From an uncultured Bacteroidales bacterium (GTDB lineage Bacteria > Bacteroidota > Bacteroidia > Bacteroidales > UBA932): 58,025 nt of DNA. Location of the stretch: positions 1 through 58,025 of the forward strand of contig UQYV01000020.1 of NCBI GenBank assembly GCA_900545245.1. The letters are read 5' to 3'. The notes below the pieces were generated by a model. That model worked only from the letters and a program-made list of their open reading frames with translations, ran no database searches and had not been told where the DNA came from. This document shows positions 26,319-34,175 of this stretch, piece by piece. How positions within the stretch are numbered: the stretch's first letter is position 1; the number at the start of each line of letters is the position of its first letter. The position numbers and the translations under genes are program-made.

Positions 26319-27452
26319 CTAAAGTCGGTAGTAGTCGTGCCGCAACCAGTACTCAAAAATAGGATCTTGGAAAGAGATTTCTCCGGACGTGCTGTCAAGG
26401 ATATCCTTTTTAATCAAAGTCTTCAGGGAGCGTGAAGCCGCTGTAGCGCTGCTGATGTGGTACCGGTACATTGTCTCAGCGCTGGTAATGGACTTTTCTC
26501 CGGCAATCAGGGCGTGAAGATAACATGTCTGCTGAAATGTGAGAGTTTCCATCAGATTGGAAAACAGCAGGCTGAGCTGTTCCACCAGCGACAAATGAGC
26601 CTTGACAACAGTCTCCACATCACATTGACCGGATGTCCTTAGCCACGAAAGTTGGGAAAGTTGCTGCACATAATACGGATGATTATCGGCAAGGGAGACT
26701 ATATTTCGGCTGGCGTCTTCCGTAATGCTTTTACCCGTAGAAGAAAATCGTTCTGTTATGAATGGGATAAAATGCTCTGTGTCTATCTTGTTCAGAAAGA
26801 ATATGTCTCCAAACTTATAGAATGGCATAGAAGAATCGGTGAAGACCTCCATCATCATATGGCGTTTGCTTCCATAAAGGCAATAACTTACCTTTTTGTG
26901 TCTTTGCCAGTGCGCCCTGAGTCTTCTCTGAAAGAACAGTGGATCCTCAAACTCCGCAATGTTCTGAAATTCATCAATGCAGACAACTATCTTCACACCC
27001 TTCGCTTCGGCAATGCGTTCCGAGAGGTCAAGAATCTCATCAGGATTGCTCTTCATCTCCTCCCAATCAAAGTCAATGGAAATTTCATTTCCAGGACCTG
27101 CTCCCACTGAAATCTTCGGTACGAGACGAGAGAAAAACTTTTTTGCATTTTCAACAGCCTCCTCCCATCTGCTTGACGTCCCTTGTATGAGCTTTTGAGC
27201 CAATACGGTATAGAATTGCTCTTCGGTCTTTACATTGAAAAGGTCTATTGTACAGATTCTTATGTTTTTATCCGCACGCATCGCAATGTCCGCAGCCCTA
27301 TGAACGAGCGAACTTTTCCCCCAACGCCGTGGAGAAATTATCACGGTATTGATGAGGGATTCGAAATTATTCACAAGATGTTCGGTTTCCTTCTCCCTGT
27401 CAGTAAAGTTCTCGTCTGTGGCAATCCTGCCGAAAATAAACGGTGCTTCCAT
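26319..27452 (-). CDS. ATPase D (archaeal-type ATPase_2 family)
   Basis: A 377-residue P-loop ATPase with the degenerate Walker A SPRRWGKSSLVHR near residue 42 and Walker B VVCIDEFQNI near residue 160. The C-terminal 100 residues form a winged-helix-like region (TFQQTCYLHALIAG, SRSLKTLIKKDILDS) and end FEYWLRHDYYRL, which is typical of the PF01637 family. No nuclease motif is visible. Related proteins are numerous in Bacteroidota and archaea with no settled function. An inverted repeat covers its -33 region and an 80-bp copy of this upstream block lies 4 kb away at 23469. Confidence 0.85.
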   Translation of the reverse strand: MEAPFIFGRIATDENFTDREKETEHLVNNFESLINTVIISPRRWGKSSLVHRAADIAMRADKNIRICTIDLFNVKTEEQFYTVLAQKLIQGTSSRWEEAVENAKKFFSRLVPKISVGAGPGNEISIDFDWEEMKSNPDEILDLSERIAEAKGVKIVVCIDEFQNIAEFEDPLFFQRRLRAHWQRHKKVSYCLYGSKRHMMMEVFTDSSMPFYKFGDIFFLNKIDTEHFIPFITERFSSTGKSITEDASRNIVSLADNHPYYVQQLSQLSWLRTSGQCDVETVVKAHLSLVEQLSLLFSNLMETLTFQQTCYLHALIAGEKSITSAETMYRYHISSATAASRSLKTLIKKDILDSTSGEISFQDPIFEYWLRHDYYRL

Positions 27453-27474
27453 AATGTCGCATTTTTATTAAACG

Positions 27475-27537
27475 CAAATATATAAAACAAAAATCGTAAT
27501 TACAAAAAATGTAAATACAGTTTTTGTAATTATAGTT
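27475..27537 (-). promoter_or_regulatory. ATPase D promoter with overlapping inverted repeat
   Basis: Minus strand: TTTG (27503-27506), 20 bp, TATATTTG (27475-27482). The -33 box lies inside the left arm (27492-27508) of an inverted repeat whose right arm is 27521-27537; this copy has three mismatches near the outer end while the orphan copy at 23469 is perfect. The geometry suggests binding by a repressor or by the ATPase itself. Confidence 0.75.
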
Positions 27538-27572
27538 GCGAGCAAGACTCATTGAGTACAATTGATAATTTT

Positions 27573-28067
27573 TTATCGCCGATACTCCAGTTCCAGCAAC
27601 TTAACCTTCTTGTCAAGTCCTCCGGCATATCCCGTAAGCTTTCCTTCTGAGCCTACAACCCTATGACATGGAATAATCAAGGAGATAGAATTATGCCCCA
27701 CAGCACTTCCAACAGCCCGTGCTGACATCTGTCGAAGGCCTTTTTGCTTGGCAATACGCACCGCGATTGCTCCGTAGGTCATAGTTTCCCCAAAAGGAAT
27801 AGTAAGCATAATTTCCCATACCATTTTTCGGAAGGGGGTAGTTTTCATTCTGAGAGGCGGTGTGAAATCCGGTTGGCGTCCGCTGAAATAGATGTCCAGC
27901 CATCGGCGGGTCTCCACAAATACCGGAAGGTCTTTCTCCTCGTGCTCCTTTTCAAGTGCATCGGCAAAATATTCCTGTCCATCAAACCACAGGCCGATAA
28001 GGGACGTGCCGTCGCTGGCAAGGGTGATTCCACCCAGTGGAGAATTATAATGCTGCGTATATTCCAT
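27573..28067 (-). CDS. ogt: Methylated-DNA-[protein]-cysteine S-methyltransferase
   Basis: The product has 164 residues from MEYTQHYNSPLG; the longer reading starts inside the CACGAAAAC repeats and is not credible. This suicide enzyme transfers alkyl groups from O6-alkylguanine to its own Cys in SLIIPCHRVVGSEGKLTGYA, the diagnostic motif. PFGETMTYGAIA, the helix-turn-helix part, precedes it. Length is that of the single-domain Ogt without an Ada N-terminus. It lies between ATPase D's promoter block and the second repeat array, as passenger or neighbour of the ATPase modules. Confidence 0.92.
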   Translation of the reverse strand: MEYTQHYNSPLGGITLASDGTSLIGLWFDGQEYFADALEKEHEEKDLPVFVETRRWLDIYFSGRQPDFTPPLRMKTTPFRKMVWEIMLTIPFGETMTYGAIAVRIAKQKGLRQMSARAVGSAVGHNSISLIIPCHRVVGSEGKLTGYAGGLDKKVKLLELEYRR

Positions 28068-28116
28068 CGAATCATTAATAACCCGACGTATTTCGCGACA
28101 ATTCGGAAGGTATTGC

Positions 28117-28189
28117 CACGAAAACGCCGATTGAATTGCCACGAAAACGCCGATTAGAATTTGCCACGAAAACGCCGATTAGAATTTGC
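28117..28189. repeat. CACGAAAAC repeat array, three units (23, 25, 25 bp)
   Basis: The units start at 28117, 28140 and 28165 and share CACGAAAACGCCGATT, with GAATTGC or AGAATTTGC between them. All three carry G where the 21926 array has A (AACGCC against AACACC), so each array is homogenised within itself. The array lies 18 bp from the stop codon of lipoprotein 2 and 49 bp upstream of the ogt start. Confidence 0.9.
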
Positions 28190-28207
28190 CGGCCGAGACA
28201 GCGATGT

Positions 28208-29236
28208 TTACTCTGTCGTTGTGCTTTCCGGGACGAGGAGTGTGAATTCGCGGATGTAGGTGTTGAGAACGCTGCCGTCTTCTGCATTCATTGTGTTCTT
28301 GAGAGTCAACTTAGCAGTGCCTTTCTTTGTTCCCAATGGAAACGTAATCCTATAGAAATATTTTTGGGAATCAGCGTACTTCCCTCGATTTATCTTAAGT
28401 TTCTCAATATCAACAACACCCGTATCTTCTACAACTATCTCAAAATTTTTGCTAGTAACCAATTCAAAATCACCGAAAGTTATGACATAAAGGCAGGGGT
28501 GACCATTATCCATATCATAGGTATTAGTGAGATCAATGGTTTCGCCATCTGCGATTCCATAATTGACGGGTGAAAGTTCATTATAGTCAGGGCGGTGGTT
28601 ATGAAGATTAAATCTGTACTTATAAGCCATGATATACGTTGATTTCGAAAGGCTTGCATCACCGTCCTTCGGAGTGACAGTCATTTTGCACTTGCCGCCC
28701 GCCAATGCCCGGGCATAAGCCTCTTTGTCCAACTGGAGATCCAGAAGTTCCGGTTTATCGAGTTTCCAAATGAAATCCTCGGCAACAGCCGTTGAAGGTG
28801 TCGAAGTAAATGTAATCTGAGTCGGGTATTCTGCGCCGCCCCAAACACGATATATTTCCTCCGAAAATTCCAAGTCCTTATATTTCCAGACTTTAACCGC
28901 ACAAGTTTCCGAAAGAGAGCCGTCGTTTGTTCTTGCCGTCACAACTGCCTCGCCAACTCCCACTGCAGTAACAAGACCTTCCTGACTCACTGTAACAACT
29001 TTATCATTATCACTTTCCCAAATCAGTTTCGGATAATCAGCAGCATTCTCCGGAAAGAATAAAACATCCAGTTGATTGGTTTCATCGATTTTCAATTCGA
29101 GACTGGTCGCGCTCAAACTGAAGGCAGTGACAGGAATATCAACGACAGATGGGGATTTCTTACATCCTGCCCCCCCCAGAATCATAGCCGCAGCAAATGC
29201 TCCGGCCATAATAGTTTTGAAAAAATGATGGTTCAT
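28208..29236 (-). CDS. BIG2-like lipoprotein 2 (phase-on)
   Basis: A 342-residue lipoprotein: signal MNHHFFKTIMAGAFAAAMIL, lipobox GGAGC, then KKSPSVV. One bacterial Ig-like 2 domain follows (SATSLELKIDETNQLDVLFF, VTVSQEGLVTAVGVGEAVVT), then two beta-rich segments and a C-terminus YIREFTLLVPESTTTE identical with lipoprotein 1. The eight-G tract at 29170-29177 keeps it in frame. About 100 bp upstream of the ATG and the repeat downstream are also shared with lipoprotein 1, so the copied unit is larger than the gene. Probably a surface protein under on/off control; ligand unknown. Confidence 0.85.
   Translation of the reverse strand: MNHHFFKTIMAGAFAAAMILGGAGCKKSPSVVDIPVTAFSLSATSLELKIDETNQLDVLFFPENAADYPKLIWESDNDKVVTVSQEGLVTAVGVGEAVVTARTNDGSLSETCAVKVWKYKDLEFSEEIYRVWGGAEYPTQITFTSTPSTAVAEDFIWKLDKPELLDLQLDKEAYARALAGGKCKMTVTPKDGDASLSKSTYIMAYKYRFNLHNHRPDYNELSPVNYGIADGETIDLTNTYDMDNGHPCLYVITFGDFELVTSKNFEIVVEDTGVVDIEKLKINRGKYADSQKYFYRITFPLGTKKGTAKLTLKNTMNAEDGSVLNTYIREFTLLVPESTTTE
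29170..29177 (-). repeat. Poly-G tract (8 G on the coding strand)
   Basis: Encodes LGG just before the lipobox of lipoprotein 2. The equivalent tract in lipoprotein 1 has nine G and breaks the frame. Confidence 0.9.
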
Positions 29237-29386
29237 AGTTTTGTGTTTTTAAGGATTATCAAACAATAATTTCCGCAAAGAAAACTATTCCCCGCAACAA
29301 TTCCTATACGTAATTTTACTTAGATTCAAGGTTTTATCATTTCAAAGCCCTATGCAATCCCCAATAACCTCCAAACGAAGCAAAAA

Positions 29387-30778
29387 TCAACGGGTCTCAA
29401 TCAAGATAAAGGAATTTGGAGCCATCACTATGCTTGCCTTACCATCTTTAATATCCACAGGGGTTTCCGTATGGAGTTTGTATTTATCCGTAACAAAACT
29501 ACGTATTTCGTGAATGTCGCAATTTTTGAATTCGACATCCACGGAACGCGGGGCTATGCAGTTGCGGTCGTTGGAAAAATTGGTAACAAGCACCGCCATG
29601 CGACCATCCTCACCTTTTGCCGCAGTGACATAAATATTCCCTGCTTCGGCTGTAGAAGAAAAGACCCTAATTCCGAGTTCGCGGAGTTTGCGCCATGAAT
29701 AAAATGCGTAATATGGTGGAAGTGTGGAAAATGAGGTAAAGTCGAACAGGCCGTTGAACGATGTGTTCGGGCGGGCATCGTAGTACATGAGCATATCGAC
29801 AGGGCCATCCTGACAAACCTGCATGACGGCGGCAGTGAATGCGGCGCCATCGCTGGATTTTATGATTTCGGTGGTATAGACAAACTCGTCAGTCCAGTTG
29901 GAGAGATAGTTCCATTCATCCAGAATCATTTCAACATCCGAATAGCCATAACGGTCGAGGAGCGACTTCATCAGAGCGTTCTTCTGAACGAAGGCCTCAG
30001 GAGTGCCGGCATAGAGATGGTAGGAGAAAAAATCCAACTTCACCCCGTGCTTTGCGGAATAGGCAAGGAAACGCTCCGCCCACTCGTTGTCCTCGCACAA
30101 AGCCGGACCGCCAATTTTGAGATCGGGAAAACGTGATTTCAAGTGTTTGGACACAGTAGCGAAAAAGCGGAAATACTCCCTATCAGAACCGTTCCAAGTG
30201 GGAGAGTCATTCTTGAGATAGCGCCCCGAACGGAAGCCCAAATCCGGCTCGTTCCATATTTCCCAATAGTCTATCCCATAGCGGAATCCGTCTGCCCAAC
30301 CTTCGTTGTAGTGCATTATGATGTGCTCGCATACCCGTGCCCATTTCTTGTAGTCTGCCGGGGGAAAAACCTCGTATTTTTTCGCAGCGTTCTCAATGGA
30401 CTGTCCCAGCCGGTAGAAGACCTTGGTACCGGATTCGAGAATATCCTCTATGAGTTTGTCTGTGAGAGTGAAATCGTAGGATTCCGCCTTGGTCTCATCG
30501 GCACTGAAATCAGGAAAAACACAATCTATGTCCACGCAACGTGCCCAGGAAGCATAAAGAGGGGTGTCGTGAAGCCTGGCGTAGGGAAAACCCGCTGCCT
30601 TGTAGGCCTCGAAATTGCCTTTTTTCTGACTTGCCGGAGCCACCTTCGGACCATTGTTCACCGCATTCATCGGCTTTATCGGGCCGAGTTCTATGGAGGA
30701 ATCGACAACGATTTGAGAATACGCATTGACCGCGGCCGCAAGGGAGGCGGCCAATGCAAGTAAAAATTTTCGGTTCAT
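29387..30778 (-). CDS. GH39-like glycoside hydrolase, exported
   Basis: About 463 residues from MNRKFLLALAAS with a signal peptide ending at NAYS. It is a clan GH-A type TIM barrel: the acid/base Glu is in YWEIWNEPDLGF near residue 175 and the nucleophile Glu in MILDEWNYLSNW near residue 285. A C-terminal beta domain follows. The pattern fits GH39 (beta-xylosidase, alpha-iduronidase and relatives); exact specificity cannot be read. It is the last gene of the polysaccharide utilisation locus and starts 34 bp after the FISUMP lipoprotein, so likely is co-transcribed. Confidence 0.75.
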   Translation of the reverse strand: MNRKFLLALAASLAAAVNAYSQIVVDSSIELGPIKPMNAVNNGPKVAPASQKKGNFEAYKAAGFPYARLHDTPLYASWARCVDIDCVFPDFSADETKAESYDFTLTDKLIEDILESGTKVFYRLGQSIENAAKKYEVFPPADYKKWARVCEHIIMHYNEGWADGFRYGIDYWEIWNEPDLGFRSGRYLKNDSPTWNGSDREYFRFFATVSKHLKSRFPDLKIGGPALCEDNEWAERFLAYSAKHGVKLDFFSYHLYAGTPEAFVQKNALMKSLLDRYGYSDVEMILDEWNYLSNWTDEFVYTTEIIKSSDGAAFTAAVMQVCQDGPVDMLMYYDARPNTSFNGLFDFTSFSTLPPYYAFYSWRKLRELGIRVFSSTAEAGNIYVTAAKGEDGRMAVLVTNFSNDRNCIAPRSVDVEFKNCDIHEIRSFVTDKYKLHTETPVDIKDGKASIVMAPNSFILIETR

Positions 30779-30812
30779 AAATACCGCCAAATAACGCTTA
30801 TTTTTTTATTTA

Positions 30813-32348
30813 TTACTCTTTTACGCAACGCACGGATATGCCTGTAGCTTTCGCTAAAGCAGCATAAGCCGCAGTGAAGCCGTCAGGCTCTACGGAGGAC
30901 TTGTTTCTTCGCAGACTGAAGCAGGTCGCATTTTTCGCCCTCGTTCCGGACTGAATGTCAGAAGTCCATATTCTCGCATACGCATCAGCACCGGAGCCTC
31001 TGTAATACCCTTGACCCTTGCTTGTTCTGCCGCCGACCGCAGCGAAGAAAAGGCCCGAGTCATCTTTAAGAGTAAAGCCCGTACTAACAACTGCCGCCTC
31101 CATTTGGGCATCGGTTCCGCTGACAGGGAATAACCACTGGGTCGATTGTGTGAATCCTATTTCCAATAGACCTTCAAACTCGGTCAGTGTAGGAATACGC
31201 CAACCGTTTGGACAAGGATTGCCAATCTTTCCAGCTACATATCCGGCATCGGACTCGGACATAGGCCAATTGGTCAGAGATGTGCCGCCATACCAGTCTC
31301 CGTTCTCAAGTTTGTAGAAATATGCATCGTCTGGGGAGGAAATCGGCCCAGACTTGCAGACTGAGCCAGTCGGTGAGGCCGGGTAATATGGCTGACCGGC
31401 TTTTCTTCCGAACTGATAGAGCAGTCCGTTAGGGTGCTCTTTGCTATATCCGCAATAGACCGGTGCCCATATGACATCTTTCTCAATGCCGCCAACCGTC
31501 TGATGAACCTTAACCGGCTTTTGGCGAGTGCCAGGATAGAATTCGAAGGTAATCGGCATAGGATAGATTGTTCCAGGATGAGCCGTAAAGGCAGTATTAA
31601 GGACATGCACAGTCTTGTCTCCATTCACATCCGTGGTTGTAATCTCGATGCCGGAAGCATATTTCTGTGCAGGGATTGCAACAATGACATCCGTTCCCAG
31701 AGCGACACCGTCTTCTCCGCAATCCACTGTCACTGAACCGACCGGTGCTTCTGGCATAGGAGAGAGCGCAGGAGAGGGCGCAGTGAAATCAAAACTGAAA
31801 TCTCCGCTCATAGGCTCCACTCCTTTCGACTTAACGACTATCGTCTTGATGTTATCTGGGTCGGCTTCCGTATTGAAGGACAATTTGAGATAACTCATAA
31901 GCTGATGGAAAACAAGTCTGCTTCCGGCAGTTGAGTAGGCATACAAAACTGCGCTGCCCTCGTCGAATGTTCCGGCTTTATAAGTCTGATTTCCCGGAAT
32001 AGAAACAACTGTTTCCGAACCATACGCACTCGCTGGGTATATAGCCCGATAAGGTGCTGTCATTTCATCCGTAAAAGAGAAATTCGCTGTAGCAGAGCCG
32101 CTATTAAGAACAATTCCCACTGACTCACAGCCGTTTACATTAATTCTGTCAAGTGCAGACCAGGTGACAGGGTATTCGCCGCTCTCGTTCTTATCCCCGA
32201 GGACAGTCTTGGTTTCCGAACCAATCACGGCCGTAAGGACGGTTTTCACTGCCCGAGTTTCTTCGACAGTCGGAGTTTCCACATTCAAGTCGCTGCAGGA
32301 AGCGAGAGCCACGCAGCAAAAAGGAAGTATGTATTTCAAAGTTTTCAT
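30813..32348 (-). CDS. Fimbrillin-like / FISUMP lipoprotein 1
   Basis: A 511-residue lipoprotein (lipobox ALASC, then SDLNVET). Residues of about 35-300 form a fimbrillin-like (Mfa-like) beta domain with TAPYRAIYPASAYG, YSTAGSRLVFHQLMSYLKLS and VIVAIPAQKYASG. The C-terminal 215 residues are a FISUMP domain (YQFGRKAGQPYYP, GNPCPNGWRIPTLTEFE, GISVRCVKE). The DNA of this second half, 30863-31440, is identical base for base to 32641-33218 in the next lipoprotein gene, while the N-terminal halves differ. Likely a surface glycan-binding or adhesive protein of the locus; a role by analogy only. Confidence 0.85.
   Translation of the reverse strand: MKTLKYILPFCCVALASCSDLNVETPTVEETRAVKTVLTAVIGSETKTVLGDKNESGEYPVTWSALDRINVNGCESVGIVLNSGSATANFSFTDEMTAPYRAIYPASAYGSETVVSIPGNQTYKAGTFDEGSAVLYAYSTAGSRLVFHQLMSYLKLSFNTEADPDNIKTIVVKSKGVEPMSGDFSFDFTAPSPALSPMPEAPVGSVTVDCGEDGVALGTDVIVAIPAQKYASGIEITTTDVNGDKTVHVLNTAFTAHPGTIYPMPITFEFYPGTRQKPVKVHQTVGGIEKDVIWAPVYCGYSKEHPNGLLYQFGRKAGQPYYPASPTGSVCKSGPISSPDDAYFYKLENGDWYGGTSLTNWPMSESDAGYVAGKIGNPCPNGWRIPTLTEFEGLLEIGFTQSTQWLFPVSGTDAQMEAAVVSTGFTLKDDSGLFFAAVGGRTSKGQGYYRGSGADAYARIWTSDIQSGTRAKNATCFSLRRNKSSVEPDGFTAAYAALAKATGISVRCVKE
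30863..31440. repeat. 578-bp identical block, copy 1
   Basis: Identical to 32641-33218 by reading line against line (offset 1778), while sequence on both sides diverges at once. It covers most of the FISUMP domain of both lipoprotein genes. Confidence 0.9.
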
Positions 32349-32361
32349 ATCTGTCTATTTC

Positions 32362-32508
32362 TTAATTCCACGTGTATGACGCGTATTCATTATCTTCATT
32401 GAGATTGTCTATCCTTCCGTCCATTGGAGAAGTGGCGAAGCCGAGTTCTATTTCAAGTTGATGCAATTCAAGACCCGGAGCTTCATATTCTTTCGTCTTA
32501 GTTTTCAT
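32362..32508 (-). CDS. Small 48-residue peptide gene between the lipoproteins
   Basis: Reads MKTKTKEYEAPGLELHQLEI, goes on with ELGFATSPMDGRIDN and ends in EYASYTWN. It has no signal peptide and no Cys. Short proteins of this style (basic start, YEAP motif, acidic or aromatic end) often precede fimbrillin-like lipoprotein genes in Bacteroidales; their function is unknown to me. It stops 13 bp before the next start and begins 79 bp after the previous gene, so fits an operon. Codon pattern and the clean start support it as real, though it is too short for certainty. Confidence 0.6.
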   Translation of the reverse strand: MKTKTKEYEAPGLELHQLEIELGFATSPMDGRIDNLNEDNEYASYTWN

Positions 32509-32587
32509 AATGTTTCTGTTTTTAAATGTTTACCAACATATATTTGTTTTTCCAGAAAGCCCAAATTTTAATTACCTGCCATTCAAA

Positions 32588-34084
32588 TCAATAACCTTTC
32601 ACACAACGCACGGATATGCCTGTAGCTTTCGATAAAGCAACATAAGCCGCAGTGAAGCCGTCAGGCTCTACGGAGGACTTGTTTCTTCGCAGACTGAAGC
32701 AGGTCGCATTTTTCGCCCTCGTTCCGGACTGAATGTCAGAAGTCCATATTCTCGCATACGCATCAGCACCGGAGCCTCTGTAATACCCTTGACCCTTGCT
32801 TGTTCTGCCGCCGACCGCAGCGAAGAAAAGGCCCGAGTCATCTTTAAGAGTAAAGCCCGTACTAACAACTGCCGCCTCCATTTGGGCATCGGTTCCGCTG
32901 ACAGGGAATAACCACTGGGTCGATTGTGTGAATCCTATTTCCAATAGACCTTCAAACTCGGTCAGTGTAGGAATACGCCAACCGTTTGGACAAGGATTGC
33001 CAATCTTTCCAGCTACATATCCGGCATCGGACTCGGACATAGGCCAATTGGTCAGAGATGTGCCGCCATACCAGTCTCCGTTCTCAAGTTTGTAGAAATA
33101 TGCATCGTCTGGGGAGGAAATCGGCCCAGACTTGCAGACTGAGCCAGTCGGTGAGGCCGGGTAATATGGCTGACCGGCTTTTCTTCCGAACTGATAGAGC
33201 AGTCCGTTAGGGTGCTCTATGCTGTAGCCACAATAGACCGGAGCCCAAAGAACATCCTTCTCTTCGCCTCCAACCATCTGATGCACAGCCACAGGCTCCA
33301 ATTCGGTGCCAGGGTAGTAGGTAACGATCTTCTTCGGCTCGTAACTTATCTGAGGAAGTTCAGTGACGACACCATCCGCAAAGGCGAGAGCACCGAGTTC
33401 GGTCTCCATATAGCCGCCGTCGATGTCGTAGAGGATGCACTTGACGGCACTCTCTGGAAGAACAGCCGCACGGAACCAGTACTCGCTCGCCTTATCTTCT
33501 GCCAGAAGAACATTCGGAGAGAAACCGAGTTTGAGAGTGTCAACATCCTCGCCTCCTATGCCGGTGGCAACAACTGCCGCTTTGAAAAGCGTCCTCGGTT
33601 TTGAAGATGCGGCTGTCACGCTGATTTTCCCGTAAGGAGTCGTGTGAGCGAGAACAATCTTTCCGTCAGAGCCGGCCTCGCCCTTCAGACAGGCAGGGAA
33701 CAACCCCGGCTCAACGGTCTGGGACGAGAGATCGGAGCCTCCTGAAATAAATTCGGCAAACTTCACTGCTGTCAGTTTCTTTCCGCAGACCATCTTCTGG
33801 AAAGTGAAGCGTCCCTCGGCAATGTCAGCCTCGTCCTTCAAGAGATAAGTAGCCTTCTCATTATAGTTCTCATCCAAAGGATTTCCATAAACAGTGAGGA
33901 GGTCACCTTTCTGCCAGACTACCTTGCTTCCGTCAAGGGATGCCTTGGTGTCGGCAATGGAGGCGTAGACATACGGATATTCACTTCCGCCCTGAGGAAA
34001 GCCGGACTCTGAATAGTTCGGGTCCTTCTTGCAGGAGAGCGCCGCCAAGGCGACGAGAATGAAACAAAAACATTTCTTTTCCAT
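32588..34084 (-). CDS. Fimbrillin-like / FISUMP lipoprotein 2
   Basis: About 498 residues from MEKKCFCFILVALAALSCKKD; the 24 upstream residues of the longer frame are not signal-like. Lipobox AALSC. Residues of about 30-260 are beta-rich with DTKASLDGSKVVWQKGDLLTV, as in fimbrillin-like proteins. The last 215 residues are a FISUMP domain practically identical to that of the neighbour (only YVALSKA against YAALAKA and similar ends). The swap of a constant domain under different N-termini suggests gene conversion. It is part of the polysaccharide utilisation locus, upstream of the small peptide gene. Confidence 0.85.
   Translation of the reverse strand: MEKKCFCFILVALAALSCKKDPNYSESGFPQGGSEYPYVYASIADTKASLDGSKVVWQKGDLLTVYGNPLDENYNEKATYLLKDEADIAEGRFTFQKMVCGKKLTAVKFAEFISGGSDLSSQTVEPGLFPACLKGEAGSDGKIVLAHTTPYGKISVTAASSKPRTLFKAAVVATGIGGEDVDTLKLGFSPNVLLAEDKASEYWFRAAVLPESAVKCILYDIDGGYMETELGALAFADGVVTELPQISYEPKKIVTYYPGTELEPVAVHQMVGGEEKDVLWAPVYCGYSIEHPNGLLYQFGRKAGQPYYPASPTGSVCKSGPISSPDDAYFYKLENGDWYGGTSLTNWPMSESDAGYVAGKIGNPCPNGWRIPTLTEFEGLLEIGFTQSTQWLFPVSGTDAQMEAAVVSTGFTLKDDSGLFFAAVGGRTSKGQGYYRGSGADAYARIWTSDIQSGTRAKNATCFSLRRNKSSVEPDGFTAAYVALSKATGISVRCVKGY
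32641..33218. repeat. 578-bp identical block, copy 2
   Basis: The match of 30863-31440. Divergence resumes on the left at the last 50 bases of the gene and on the right at codons for PVYCGYS. Confidence 0.9.
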
Positions 34085-34175
34085 AATTATCAGTTTTTTG
34101 TCATTAACTTTCAATGTAATCCCAATGTTTGTCGCCGCTCGGAGCACACGTATCAAATTGGGGATATGCCGTCTA

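Noticed and set aside
18331..27452. A known anti-phage system built from the ATPases
   Set aside because: The AAA_14/DUF4143 proteins have no effector partner genes next to them of the kinds I know (reverse transcriptase, TIR, phospholipase, HEPN); calling them defence would be a guess.
28068..28142. Longer start of the ogt gene
   Set aside because: The extra 25 residues are translated CACGAAAAC repeat and spacer; the family begins near MEYTQHYNSPLG.
21926..28189. CRISPR array made of the CACGAAAAC repeats
   Set aside because: Units follow each other without spacers, at most three in a row, and no cas gene is present.
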